Positions 1 through 5,151 are shown, numbered from the stretch's first letter. The stretch: DNA of 6,778 nucleotides from Phycisphaeraceae bacterium (GCA_009827215.1 WUAJ01000131.1:1-6778); one strand, 5' to 3'. The notes: generated by a model from the letters alone, not told the origin. Made by a program: numbers and translations.

Positions 1-15
1 GTGCTCTTCCGATCT
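1..15. other. Illumina adapter remnant at contig end
   Basis: The first 15 bases, GTGCTCTTCCGATCT, are identical to the 3' end of the standard Illumina TruSeq/index-read adapter. An exact 15-base match placed precisely at base 1 is very unlikely by chance. It shows that the window starts at an untrimmed assembly end. Reading frames that pass through these bases, including the peptidase frame, are not genuine there. Confidence 0.93.
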
Positions 16-17
16 TT

Positions 18-1100
18 CGATCCGTCCAAGTCTCACGCGATGGATCGAGCGTTTACATGCTCACCAACCGTACCCATCCTGGAAAGCAAGAACTCGAACA
101 GCTTGATCTATCCACCAATCAGATCACCCAGATCAGTGTGTTGGGTGGAACAGTGGAATCGTATCAACTCTCACCCGATCAGACGCAAGCGGTGATCCGC
201 TACTCGAACATCAACACGCCTCCGGAGTTGTACCTGGTTGATCTCGAAGCCTTTGCCACGGCAAGGCGATTAACGCACACAATCACTGATCGGTTCCTCG
301 CGGTTGAACTGCAGACGCCAGAGATTGTGCCGATCCCGTCGTCGCATACCGAGCTTCCGATCTATACACGCGTGTATCTGCCGGATAATGATGTGCATAC
401 AGGACCACGCCCTTTGGTGGTCTTCTCGCACGGTGCGGGCTATCTGCAGCACGCGAACTATGAGTGGTCGTATTACAGCCGAGAGCACATGTACCACACC
501 ATGCTCGCGAACTTAGGATTCATCGTTGTGTCTCCGGACTTCCGCGCTTCTGCAGGGTATGGGCGTGATTGGCGTACGGCGATTTATCGCGATATGGGGT
601 ATCCCGAACTCGAAGACTTCCAGGATTGCATCGATTGGGTCGTGGAGCAGCACAACGCGGACCCATCGCGTGTGGGAATCTACGGCGGATCCTACGGCGG
701 ATTCATGACGCTCATGGCGATGTTTCTTGAGCCTAACACTTACAAAGCCGGCGCCGCATTGCGTTCAGTCACGGACTGGGCGCACTACAACCACGGATAC
801 ACATCGAATATCTTAAACACGCCTGAGCTCGATCCAGAGTCGTTTAAAAGATCATCGCCAATCTATCACGCTGAAGGACTCAAAGGACATCTGCTCATGC
901 TCCACGGCATGCAGGATGACAATGTTGTTGCTCAGGACATCATTCGATTGAGTCAAAGGCTGATTGAGTTGGAGAAAGAGAATTGGGAGTTAGCACTAGC
1001 GCCGATCGAGCCACATGGGTACAAGGAGCCTTCAAGTTGGCTCGATCAGATGCGACGGATTCATAAGCTCTTTATGACGCAGTTGAGTGATGAGGAATAA
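18..1100 (+). CDS. S9 family (prolyl oligopeptidase-type) serine peptidase, 5'-truncated
   Basis: This is the C-terminal part of an S9 serine peptidase, which hydrolyses peptides with an alpha/beta-hydrolase domain capped by a beta-propeller. The frame is already open at the contig edge and no start codon is visible; the first in-frame ATG at 57 lies inside a propeller-like repeat (SRDGSSVYMLTNR), so it is not the true start. Codons from about 18 to 300 give the last propeller strands (a second LSPDQTQAVIRYS repeat follows). The hydrolase domain then shows the oxyanion-hole region HGAGY (429-443), the nucleophile elbow GGSYGG with Ser at 690-692, the acid in HGMQDDNV (probable Asp 915-917, as in the DPP-IV pattern) and the His in EPHGY (1014-1016). 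The full triad is present, so the visible domain should be active. Exact subfamily (acylaminoacyl-peptidase, DPP-IV-like) and cellular location cannot be decided without the N-terminus. It converges with the minus-strand genes to its right. Confidence 0.93.
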   Translation, partial: RSVQVSRDGSSVYMLTNRTHPGKQELEQLDLSTNQITQISVLGGTVESYQLSPDQTQAVIRYSNINTPPELYLVDLEAFATARRLTHTITDRFLAVELQTPEIVPIPSSHTELPIYTRVYLPDNDVHTGPRPLVVFSHGAGYLQHANYEWSYYSREHMYHTMLANLGFIVVSPDFRASAGYGRDWRTAIYRDMGYPELEDFQDCIDWVVEQHNADPSRVGIYGGSYGGFMTLMAMFLEPNTYKAGAALRSVTDWAHYNHGYTSNILNTPELDPESFKRSSPIYHAEGLKGHLLMLHGMQDDNVVAQDIIRLSQRLIELEKENWELALAPIEPHGYKEPSSWLDQMRRIHKLFMTQLSDEE

Positions 1101-1103
1101 ATA

Positions 1104-1134
1104 ACGCCTTGCCCCTGTACGAAAGGCAAGGCGT
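1104..1134. terminator. Bidirectional terminator-like hairpin
   Basis: There is a perfect 10-bp stem, ACGCCTTGCC (1104-1113) with GGCAAGGCGT (1125-1134), around an 11-nt loop. It begins four bases after the peptidase stop codon and lies between convergent genes. On the minus strand the stem is followed by the T-rich TATTTATT; on the plus strand there is no T run. It therefore fits intrinsic termination better for the minus-strand genes, and may act as a 3' end stabiliser for the plus gene. Confidence 0.65.
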
Positions 1135-1137
1135 GTG

Positions 1138-1192
1138 CAATGCTGTTGCGGCATTGAACAATGAAGAATCAGAGCCCGCAAGCAACGGGCCC
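1138..1192. terminator. Two further small hairpins in the convergent intergenic region
   Basis: CAATGC (1138-1143) pairs with GCATTG (1151-1156). GAGCCCG (1172-1178) pairs with CGGGCCC (1186-1192); in minus-strand RNA the one non-Watson-Crick position becomes a G-U pair. The second stem is the first structure met after the stop codon of the PEP-CTERM gene, followed by TGATTCTT, so it could be that gene's primary weak terminator with 1104-1134 as back-up. Confidence 0.35.
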
Positions 1193-1215
1193 GCGAGCCC
1201 CGGGTTTGGAGCTCT

Positions 1216-1908
1216 TTATGCTCTGCGACGACGCGAGGTCGCGGTCAGGCCTGCGAGTGCGAACACACCCAGTGCGCCTGGAGTTGGAACGAGGACGGAT
1301 TCGACATATTCGATTGCTTCGTCATGGATTTCCTCATCCAGACCGGCATTGAACACCGTGAAGATTACATCGGAGTCCGCAGCACCACTCAGAGAGAAGG
1401 TGTTTGCGAGCAGGTAGATTCCTGCTGGTGCGGAGCTGTCGATTGTGTAATCCATATGCTCATCGAATCCACCAACCTGATCTGCATCGAAGTTGATCGA
1501 GAATCCGGCGACAGGATTGTTATCAAACGCGGTCATCACACTTGCTGGACCGAATCCGAGTGACATCGCGTCCGCGGCTTGTGAGAAGCTCACTGCCCCG
1601 GTACCATCCCAGTACATCAGTGCCGAGGTGAGCGTAAAGCTGACCTGGGTGTTGTCTGGTAGCGAAGCTTCTTCGATGAAGATGCCCGGCTCGTCTGCGA
1701 ACCAGTTTGATCCGCTGACTGCCATATCGGCGCCGAAGACACGCTCGCCGAAATCACTGATGACGCCTTCGTCATGGTCTCCGATACCAACGGCTACGGT
1801 GCCGTCGATGATTGCGAGACCGTAGTCACCGCCTTCGTGCTCGTGACCGTCTCCTGCGAGTGCCATCGAAGCGATGACGCTTGTTGCCAAGATTGCTGAA
1901 AGTTTCAT
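1216..1908 (-). CDS. Exported all3515-like protein with PEP-CTERM-like tail
   Basis: This 230-residue secreted protein has a signal peptide (MKLSAILATSVIASMALA, cleavage near residue 18) and a mature N-terminus with His and acidic residues (GDGHEHEGGD, 19-28). A central domain spans roughly 28-206. The C-terminal tail runs VPTPG (207-211), a hydrophobic stretch, then RRRRA: the layout of a PEP-CTERM-like sorting signal, normally recognised by an exosortase-type enzyme for surface anchoring. The ATG at 1908 was chosen because GAGGAG sits 7 nt upstream; a TTG at 1923 would place that ribosome site inside the gene. The central domain is clearly homologous to the upstream gene at 1961-2779. From memory it resembles the all3515 family of PEP-CTERM proteins, reported as Zur-repressed in Anabaena; this assignment is not verified. 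Candidate metal ligands are H22, H24, H45, H151 and H195. It is the last gene of the minus-strand group. Function unknown. Confidence 0.88.
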   Translation of the reverse strand: MKLSAILATSVIASMALAGDGHEHEGGDYGLAIIDGTVAVGIGDHDEGVISDFGERVFGADMAVSGSNWFADEPGIFIEEASLPDNTQVSFTLTSALMYWDGTGAVSFSQAADAMSLGFGPASVMTAFDNNPVAGFSINFDADQVGGFDEHMDYTIDSSAPAGIYLLANTFSLSGAADSDVIFTVFNAGLDEEIHDEAIEYVESVLVPTPGALGVFALAGLTATSRRRRA

Positions 1909-1915
1909 ATCTTTT

Positions 1916-1921
1916 CTCCTC
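1916..1921 (-). promoter_or_regulatory. Shine-Dalgarno site of the PEP-CTERM gene
   Basis: GAGGAG on the minus strand, 7 nt before the ATG at 1908. It decides the start against the in-frame upstream TTG at 1923. Confidence 0.85.
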
Positions 1922-1960
1922 AAACAAGGGTCTCCAAACCCGTGAGAAAACTGTTTTGAT

Positions 1961-2779
1961 TTATGGGCATCCGTTCGAGAACGCCGAAAGGAATGCGCTC
2001 ACATCCAGGAAGTTAAACTGTCCGTCTGGGTTAAAGTCCGCGACTGGATCTTGTGCCGCGAACGCAGAAAGGAAGGCGCTGACATCGAGGAAGTTGAGCG
2101 AGCCATCGTTGCTCAAGTCCACGAGGCATGGAGAACCAATCAGGTTGTCCTCGATCCAAGCGATCGCGTCTTCGATGTCATCCTCGCCGTCACCTTGTCC
2201 GAAGACGATGTAAAGCGGATCGGATGCTTCAATGCTTGAACTCTCGGACCAGAGCTCAAGCTCAAGCAGCCAAACGCCATCAATCGCTGGAGGTATCGCG
2301 CCGTTGAGTAGGTATTGCATATGGTGGTGGAAGCTCGCGCTCGCATCAAACGACGCCTGTCCGAATACGACGCCTGGTACCACAACATCGCTCAACGGCG
2401 TGAGGATATTCTGACCCGCAGCTCGAACTGTGATCTGCTCGCTTGCGATCGTGTCAAAGTTCATGTTGGTCTCATCCCAAATGCGTGGTGCTCGAAGGAT
2501 GTTGAAACCGATCGTCATACCAGGATTCAGAGCGCCGAGTTCTGAGTTGAACCCAGGATCGTTGGTGAAGTTTGGGAATCCCTCAGCGCCCAATACAGCT
2601 GCTTTGATTGGAGATGGATAGACCACCTGCCCAAGATCAGGATCCACGGCTCCTACGACAAGCTTTCCATCTTGAACAGCGGGAATGAAATCGGCGCTGT
2701 GGACATCGGCAGCAGCGCAAACGGTGCTGGCAACTCCTATGAGGGTGTTCATCCATATCGCTTTAAAGTAAGTGTTCAT
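1961..2779 (-). CDS. Exported all3515-like protein with C-terminal dockerin repeats (GC-type)
   Basis: This 272-residue protein has an N-terminal signal peptide (about residues 1-24, ending VCAAA), a domain of about residues 28-215 homologous to the PEP-CTERM protein encoded just downstream, and a dockerin-like tail. The tail carries two EF-hand calcium loops, DLSNDGSLNFLD (221-232) and DFNPDGQFNFLD (248-259), each followed by the identical helix VSAFLSAF, and ends in NGCP. Such tails with a terminal Gly-Cys are typical of Phycisphaerae exported proteins and are thought to be a surface-anchoring module. Motifs shared with the paralog include AVQDGKLVVG/AIIDGTVAVG, HMQY/HMDY and DAIAWIEDNL/EAIEYVESVL. 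Possible metal ligands are H27 and H151-H153. The start is the ATG at 2779, with GGAG 7 nt upstream, instead of an in-frame TTG at 2797 that would overlap the previous gene. It lies 14 nt after the prepilin-like gene and 52 nt before its paralog, so co-transcription is likely. Molecular function is unknown. Confidence 0.88.
   Translation of the reverse strand: MNTYFKAIWMNTLIGVASTVCAAADVHSADFIPAVQDGKLVVGAVDPDLGQVVYPSPIKAAVLGAEGFPNFTNDPGFNSELGALNPGMTIGFNILRAPRIWDETNMNFDTIASEQITVRAAGQNILTPLSDVVVPGVVFGQASFDASASFHHHMQYLLNGAIPPAIDGVWLLELELWSESSSIEASDPLYIVFGQGDGEDDIEDAIAWIEDNLIGSPCLVDLSNDGSLNFLDVSAFLSAFAAQDPVADFNPDGQFNFLDVSAFLSAFSNGCP
1979..2121 (-). repeat. Tandem dockerin EF-hand repeat (two copies, 81-nt period)
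   Basis: Two similar segments encode the calcium loop plus VSAFLSAF helix. The helix parts begin near 1981 and 2062 on the plus strand, 81 bases (27 codons) apart. The helix is identical in protein, but the codons differ at several third positions, so the duplication is not recent. Confidence 0.8.
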
Positions 2780-2786
2780 TCTCAGT

Positions 2787-2790
2787 CTCC
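2787..2790 (-). promoter_or_regulatory. Shine-Dalgarno site of the dockerin-tailed gene
   Basis: GGAG on the minus strand, 7 nt before the ATG at 2779. It supports this start over the TTG at 2797. It sits in the 14-nt gap after the prepilin-like gene, consistent with coupled translation. Confidence 0.75.
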
Positions 2791-2793
2791 AAT

Positions 2794-3717
2794 TCAAGGG
2801 CGTGCCGATTCAGGTCGGCTCGCTTCGGGGTGGAACAGGTTGTGTTGGGTGTCGAGATACATGTCTTCAAACGAGAGTGTGCGGACAGACCCGTCAAAGA
2901 ACGCAACATTGCTCTGTGCATCGCTGCTTGTGGGTTCGCCGCCGTGTGCGTTGAGCCAGATCTGTGAACTCGCGTATGTAGCGCTTGCTGTAGGACTCAC
3001 AAATGAGAAGTCCCACTCATCTGGGTGGACATGGTCCGACTTTGCAAACTCAGCAACGGAATCGTTTGGTTCCCCGAAGAGTCGGGCGATCGGGGTCATC
3101 ATCACAAGATGCACTGTTTGTGATGTGCGTGGTATTTTGGTGATCTTCGAGTACGCGGTCCGCTGATCAAGCCGGCGGCCTGTCACAGGATCGGGATTCA
3201 GAAACGGTGAGACACTCTGTGCTGTGTATCCGTTCAATCCATAGCTGGTCAAGCGAACAATTTCAGGCTGCTCAGGATCGTTGCTGAAGTCGTCATCGGT
3301 GAGAAGATCCTCGTTTCGTTCGAACCATCCACGAAGCTCGTATAGGGTCGCGCCCTCATCGCTGCCACCATCGTCCACGCTCCTCCATATTGAGCGATCG
3401 ACCGGTGAGTACAGCGACTCTGGAGCGGCGCCGTACTCTTGGAGTGAGATCAGCCAAGTCTTTCTGATGTCTCCAGCGAGAGAGCCGTGGGGGAGTGCGG
3501 CATCGATGAACTTGCCTTTATTGTCTTCGTAGTACATCTGGTGAGCGAGTTCGAGCTGACGCATGTTGGACTGACAGACAACACGCTGTGCTGAAGCGCG
3601 AGCACCGCTGAGGGATGGAAGCAGAATGCCGATGAGCAGTGCGATGATCGCGATGACGACCAACAACTCGATCAGTGTGAACGCTCGAGCGCGCCCATAC
3701 TTTGTGTGTGTGGACAT
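2794..3717 (-). CDS. Prepilin-like protein with N-terminal methylation motif and H-X9-DG-type C-terminus
   Basis: This 307-residue protein starts with a class III prepilin signal: a short basic leader, then RA/FTLIELLVVIAIIALL, with predicted cleavage after A12, F13 as the mature first residue and E17 as the conserved Glu5. The hydrophobic helix runs to about residue 35. A prepilin peptidase would process it for a type II secretion pseudopilus or type IV pilus-like fibre. The C-terminal segment NVAFFDGSVRTLS (270-282), preceded by H258, resembles the planctomycete processing-associated H-X9-DG domain, although here 16 residues separate the His from Asp-Gly instead of nine. Planctomycetes carry many copies of such proteins, mostly of unknown role. 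No clear Shine-Dalgarno is seen before the ATG at 3717. It is followed after 14 nt by the dockerin-tailed gene and preceded by the His-rich gene (79-nt gap). A role in surface assembly of the two paralogs is conceivable but unproven. Confidence 0.9.
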   Translation of the reverse strand: MSTHTKYGRARAFTLIELLVVIAIIALLIGILLPSLSGARASAQRVVCQSNMRQLELAHQMYYEDNKGKFIDAALPHGSLAGDIRKTWLISLQEYGAAPESLYSPVDRSIWRSVDDGGSDEGATLYELRGWFERNEDLLTDDDFSNDPEQPEIVRLTSYGLNGYTAQSVSPFLNPDPVTGRRLDQRTAYSKITKIPRTSQTVHLVMMTPIARLFGEPNDSVAEFAKSDHVHPDEWDFSFVSPTASATYASSQIWLNAHGGEPTSSDAQSNVAFFDGSVRTLSFEDMYLDTQHNLFHPEASRPESARP

Positions 3718-3796
3718 TGAGTGTGTTTCTGTCTGTGGTCCGAGCGCATGGATGCACCTTGGACGAATCGTGCTTTAGTCAAGGGGGGCAGCAGAT

Positions 3797-4171
3797 TCAG
3801 CAGACAGGTGGGGCGCGAGCGGGATGGTCTCTAGAAGACTTTGAGATGTGCGCGGCGAACTCAGAGCCGACCGCATCAGTCATTGGAGTTGAAAACTCGA
3901 CGACTACAGGAGTATGGAAGTCAGAAATCAGTTGAAGACCAGACAGCCCCAAGCAGATGGAACAGTCTTCATCTGAAGGGTCTGGATTTGGTTGTTCATC
4001 TTTGTCGGGACTCGAATCAGCGGGATGGTGGCACCCTTGATCGGCATGATCGAGAGAATGGATGGATTGGTTGTGCGAGTGGGTCAGCTTGTGTAATGCA
4101 AGAGTGAACCCGCTGCTGTGGAGCAGCATGAGCGTGACTAGGAGCCAAGATGTGAGGCGAAGGAGTCTCAA
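3797..4171 (-). CDS. Small exported His/Cys-rich protein, DUF2946-like
   Basis: This 124-residue protein begins with a hydrophobic signal or anchor segment (MRLLRLTSWLLVTLMLL). His-rich stretches follow (LHKLTHSHNQSIHSLDHADQGCHH, broken by few residues; 26-49), then an acidic Asp/Pro-rich linker, a CSIC pair (C70, C73), and a C-terminal end DHPARAPPVC. Eleven His and four Cys residues, including the pattern H-rich/CxxC/RAPP, recall the small DUF2946-like proteins often found in metal-responsive loci. Binding of zinc or a similar ion in the periplasm is a reasonable inference but not shown. The start is TTG at 4171 with GAGG 5 nt upstream; no other in-frame start lies upstream, and the next ATG (residue 15) would destroy the signal segment. 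A good promoter lies 30-60 bases upstream. It is the first of four same-strand genes and may be co-transcribed with the prepilin-like gene 79 nt downstream, as no terminator is evident between them. Confidence 0.72.
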   Translation of the reverse strand: MRLLRLTSWLLVTLMLLHSSGFTLALHKLTHSHNQSIHSLDHADQGCHHPADSSPDKDEQPNPDPSDEDCSICLGLSGLQLISDFHTPVVVEFSTPMTDAVGSEFAAHISKSSRDHPARAPPVC

Positions 4172-4176
4172 CGCGA

Positions 4177-4180
4177 CCTC
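4177..4180 (-). promoter_or_regulatory. Shine-Dalgarno site supporting a TTG start
   Basis: GAGG on the minus strand ends 5 nt before the TTG at 4171. It is the main evidence that the His-rich gene starts at TTG. Confidence 0.5.
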
Positions 4181-4193
4181 ATAAACGGGGGTT

Positions 4194-4210
4194 CGATATA
4201 AAATTTATCG
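4194..4210. promoter_or_regulatory. Inverted repeat over the -10 region, candidate operator
   Basis: CGATA (4194-4198) and TATCG (4206-4210) form an inverted repeat around an AT-rich centre, covering the predicted -10 box and the start of transcription. AT-rich dyads with GATA/TATC arms are the general shape of Fur/Zur-family boxes, but spacing differs from the cyanobacterial Zur consensus I recall. The site could be a repressor operator; no regulator is encoded in the window. Confidence 0.3.
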
Positions 4211-4230
4211 GGAAACAAGTCCTAGGTCAA
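4202..4230 (-). promoter_or_regulatory. Sigma70-type promoter of the His-rich gene
   Basis: On the minus strand TTGACC (4225-4230; five of six to the consensus -35) is followed after exactly 17 nt by TAAATT (4202-4207; four of six to the -10). It points at the TTG-started gene, with an expected transcript start near 4195 and a leader of about 25 nt. Planctomycete promoters are poorly characterised, so this remains a prediction. Confidence 0.55.
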
Positions 4231-4371
4231 GGAATCTCAGCAATATACGGCTAAATCCAAGATCTGGTTCGCTGCGATTATAGGACATGATGCAGAAAGC
4301 CCAGTGATTGTCTGAATTTGATTGGCGGCATGGAGTGCTTCGAAGAGTGGTTTCTGGTGCCGAGGTTTATC

Positions 4372-4383
4372 TCAGCATGCTGA
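4372..4383. repeat. Perfect 12-bp palindrome
   Basis: TCAGCATGCTGA equals its own reverse complement. It lies 6 bases from the tRNA-like fragment. It could be a protein-binding dyad or chance; nothing else identifies it. Confidence 0.4.
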
Positions 4384-4389
4384 TCGAAG

Positions 4390-4430
4390 TGGGCCTGGAG
4401 GGACTCGAACAGACTGCGTTATTAACGCAG
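4390..4430 (-). pseudogene. Damaged 3' half of a tRNA-Ile-like sequence
   Basis: On the minus strand an anticodon-arm-like hairpin, CTGCG-TTAATAA-CGCAG (4414-4430), has a 5-bp stem and a 7-nt loop with U33 and a central AAT. It is followed by a T-loop TTCGAGT (4403-4409), a T-stem 3' strand CCCTC, an acceptor 3' strand CAGGCCC (4391-4397) and a discriminator A. The last 21 bases closely match the end of bacterial tRNA-Ile(GAU) as I remember it, and the loop differs from its TGATAA by one base. Only four bases instead of about ten separate the anticodon arm from the T-loop, so the T-stem cannot form. There is no D-arm or matching acceptor 5' strand upstream. It is therefore not a working tRNA. 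It may be a decayed gene or the attachment-site half left by an integrated element. Confidence 0.42.
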
Positions 4431-4576
4431 ATTCATCGATTCAGCGGATACTAAGCGCAGAAAACGGCGCATATGAGGCTATTTTGCAGTTGCTCAGGAT
4501 ATGGTCATGTTTAGACACACGAGATCACTCACGAGTGCTTGAGTATGCGCGGAATCTAAAGCGTTTGCATGAACGA

Positions 4577-4597
4577 AAGTAACTGGTTCTGTCACTT
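4577..4597 (-). terminator. Weak terminator-like hairpin after the lipoprotein gene
   Basis: In minus-strand RNA, AAGUGAC (4597-4591) pairs with GUUACUU (4583-4577), seven pairs including one G-U, around a 7-nt loop. It begins nine bases after the lipoprotein stop codon. The stem is followed by TCGTTC, not a true T run, so its efficiency is uncertain. Confidence 0.35.
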
Positions 4598-4605
4598 AAA
4601 ACAGA

Positions 4606-5127
4606 TTAGCCGCCTACTTCGTAGATACCTGCCGCATTGATAGTCAGCACCTGTTCATCTGGACGCGGTCCAACAACCCCGATCAGCACCACCTCGTCCA
4701 GTGGTTCGAGTCCAGCAGCCGTGAGATCGACCTCGCTCCCTTGGACTTGCACAGTCGCGGAGTTCATGGTCAGTGTTTCAGGAGTCTCGCAGCAGTAATC
4801 CCAAGGGGTTCGACAGCCGTCCGCGCTGAACTGACCACAGTACTCTAGTTCGAGATCCACAATGGTGAAAATGGGGCTTTCACTGCTAATAGGGGAGCGG
4901 CGTCCACCGATCCGTCCGCGGATGACGATCTGATCTCCCTCGCTGGCTGATGCTTTGGCTTCAGTCACAGAAACATCTCCAGCAGGGGCACTGGTGAGCA
5001 CCCAAGTGGGTGATGTCGCTTGAGTTGATGACGGGGCCTGAGTTTGTGACGAGTTCGATGTGTCATTGCAACCACTCAAGACCATGAGTGTTGATGCGAT
5101 GAGTGCAATGGTGGATGATTTCAGCAT
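4606..5127 (-). CDS. Lipoprotein with Cys-rich TPWDYCC motif
   Basis: This 173-residue lipoprotein has a type II signal peptide with lipobox LSGC (C20 is the lipidated residue) followed by a Ser/Thr/Gln-rich linker to about residue 42. The folded part (about 45-173) has the pattern EGDQIVIRGRIGG (63-75), a beta-rich stretch, then C97-x7-C105 and TPWDYCC with C112 and C113, followed by further strands (TVQVQG, DEVVLIGVV, LTINAAGIY). This alternation suggests a small OB-like beta-barrel. I recall the Cys/TPWDYCC pattern from other planctomycete lipoproteins of unknown function. The four cysteines could form two disulfides or hold a metal; the sequence does not decide. AAGGAG 6 nt before the ATG is an excellent ribosome binding site. 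It starts 24 nt after the permease gene and is probably the last gene of that operon, so it may be a partner of the transporter on the periplasmic side. Confidence 0.88.
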   Translation of the reverse strand: MLKSSTIALIASTLMVLSGCNDTSNSSQTQAPSSTQATSPTWVLTSAPAGDVSVTEAKASASEGDQIVIRGRIGGRRSPISSESPIFTIVDLELEYCGQFSADGCRTPWDYCCETPETLTMNSATVQVQGSEVDLTAAGLEPLDEVVLIGVVGPRPDEQVLTINAAGIYEVGG

Positions 5128-5133
5128 GACATA

Positions 5134-5139
5134 CTCCTT
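5134..5139 (-). promoter_or_regulatory. Strong Shine-Dalgarno site of the lipoprotein gene
   Basis: AAGGAG on the minus strand, 6 nt before the ATG at 5127. It is the strongest ribosome site in the permease operon, which suggests the lipoprotein is made in greater amount than the permeases. Confidence 0.85.
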
Positions 5140-5151
5140 GTATGCTTTGGG

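Larger units (their letters stand above)
4322..4582 (+). pseudogene. Doubtful 86-codon open frame, possible relic of an integrase C-terminus
   Basis: The frame opens directly after a TGA and has only a TTG as possible start, with no ribosome binding site. Its middle (GPGGTRTD) is simply the translation of the antisense of a tRNA T-arm, so that part is not ordinary coding sequence. The end, LLRIWSCLDTRDHSRVLEYARNLKRL, reads like an amphipathic helix pair in a real protein. Some phage or island integrases read through the antisense of their tRNA target and then carry a short tail with a similar xxWxxLxxxxRxxxL pattern; that is a memory-based comparison. It may be the last fragment of such a gene or a chance open frame. 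Confidence 0.22.
4172..4605. other. Long intergenic region without an intact gene
   Basis: These 434 bases separate the two minus-strand gene groups. The left 60 bases hold the promoter and possible operator of the His-rich gene. From about 4231 to 4321 I see nothing recognisable. From 4322 to 4582 there is an open plus-strand frame of doubtful status that crosses a palindrome (4372-4383) and a tRNA-like fragment (4390-4430). The right end holds a hairpin after the lipoprotein gene. Confidence 0.6.

Noticed and set aside
1109..1825. Plus-strand open frames opposite the PEP-CTERM gene
   Set aside because: They are antisense to a gene with a signal peptide, sorting tail and a clear ribosome site, and encode no recognisable domain.
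1908..1923. TTG start at 1923 for the PEP-CTERM gene
   Set aside because: It would place the GAGGAG ribosome site inside the coding region and add MRRKD before a normal signal peptide; the ATG at 1908 fits far better.
1921..1958. Operator or terminator between the two paralogs (AAAACTGTTTT and GGGT/ACCC)
   Set aside because: The dyad AAAAC-A-GTTTT is short and AT-only at its arms, and the GGGT stem has just four pairs. Neither stands above chance.
2779..2797. TTG start at 2797 for the dockerin-tailed gene
   Set aside because: It overlaps the previous gene's stop and covers the GGAG site that serves the ATG at 2779.
2672..3166. 164-codon plus-strand open frame
   Set aside because: It lies antisense to the prepilin-like and dockerin genes, shows no family motifs and has no ribosome site. 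It is a shadow of GC-biased codons.
3754..3782. Promoter before the prepilin-like gene (TTGACT at 3777-3782, minus strand)
   Set aside because: The -35 looks good, but 17 nt downstream the sequence is AGGTGC, with no resemblance to a -10 box; other spacings are no better.
4390..4430. A functional tRNA gene
   Set aside because: The T-stem cannot form, there is no D-arm and no acceptor 5' strand pairing with CAGGCCC at the expected distance, so only a fragment can be claimed.
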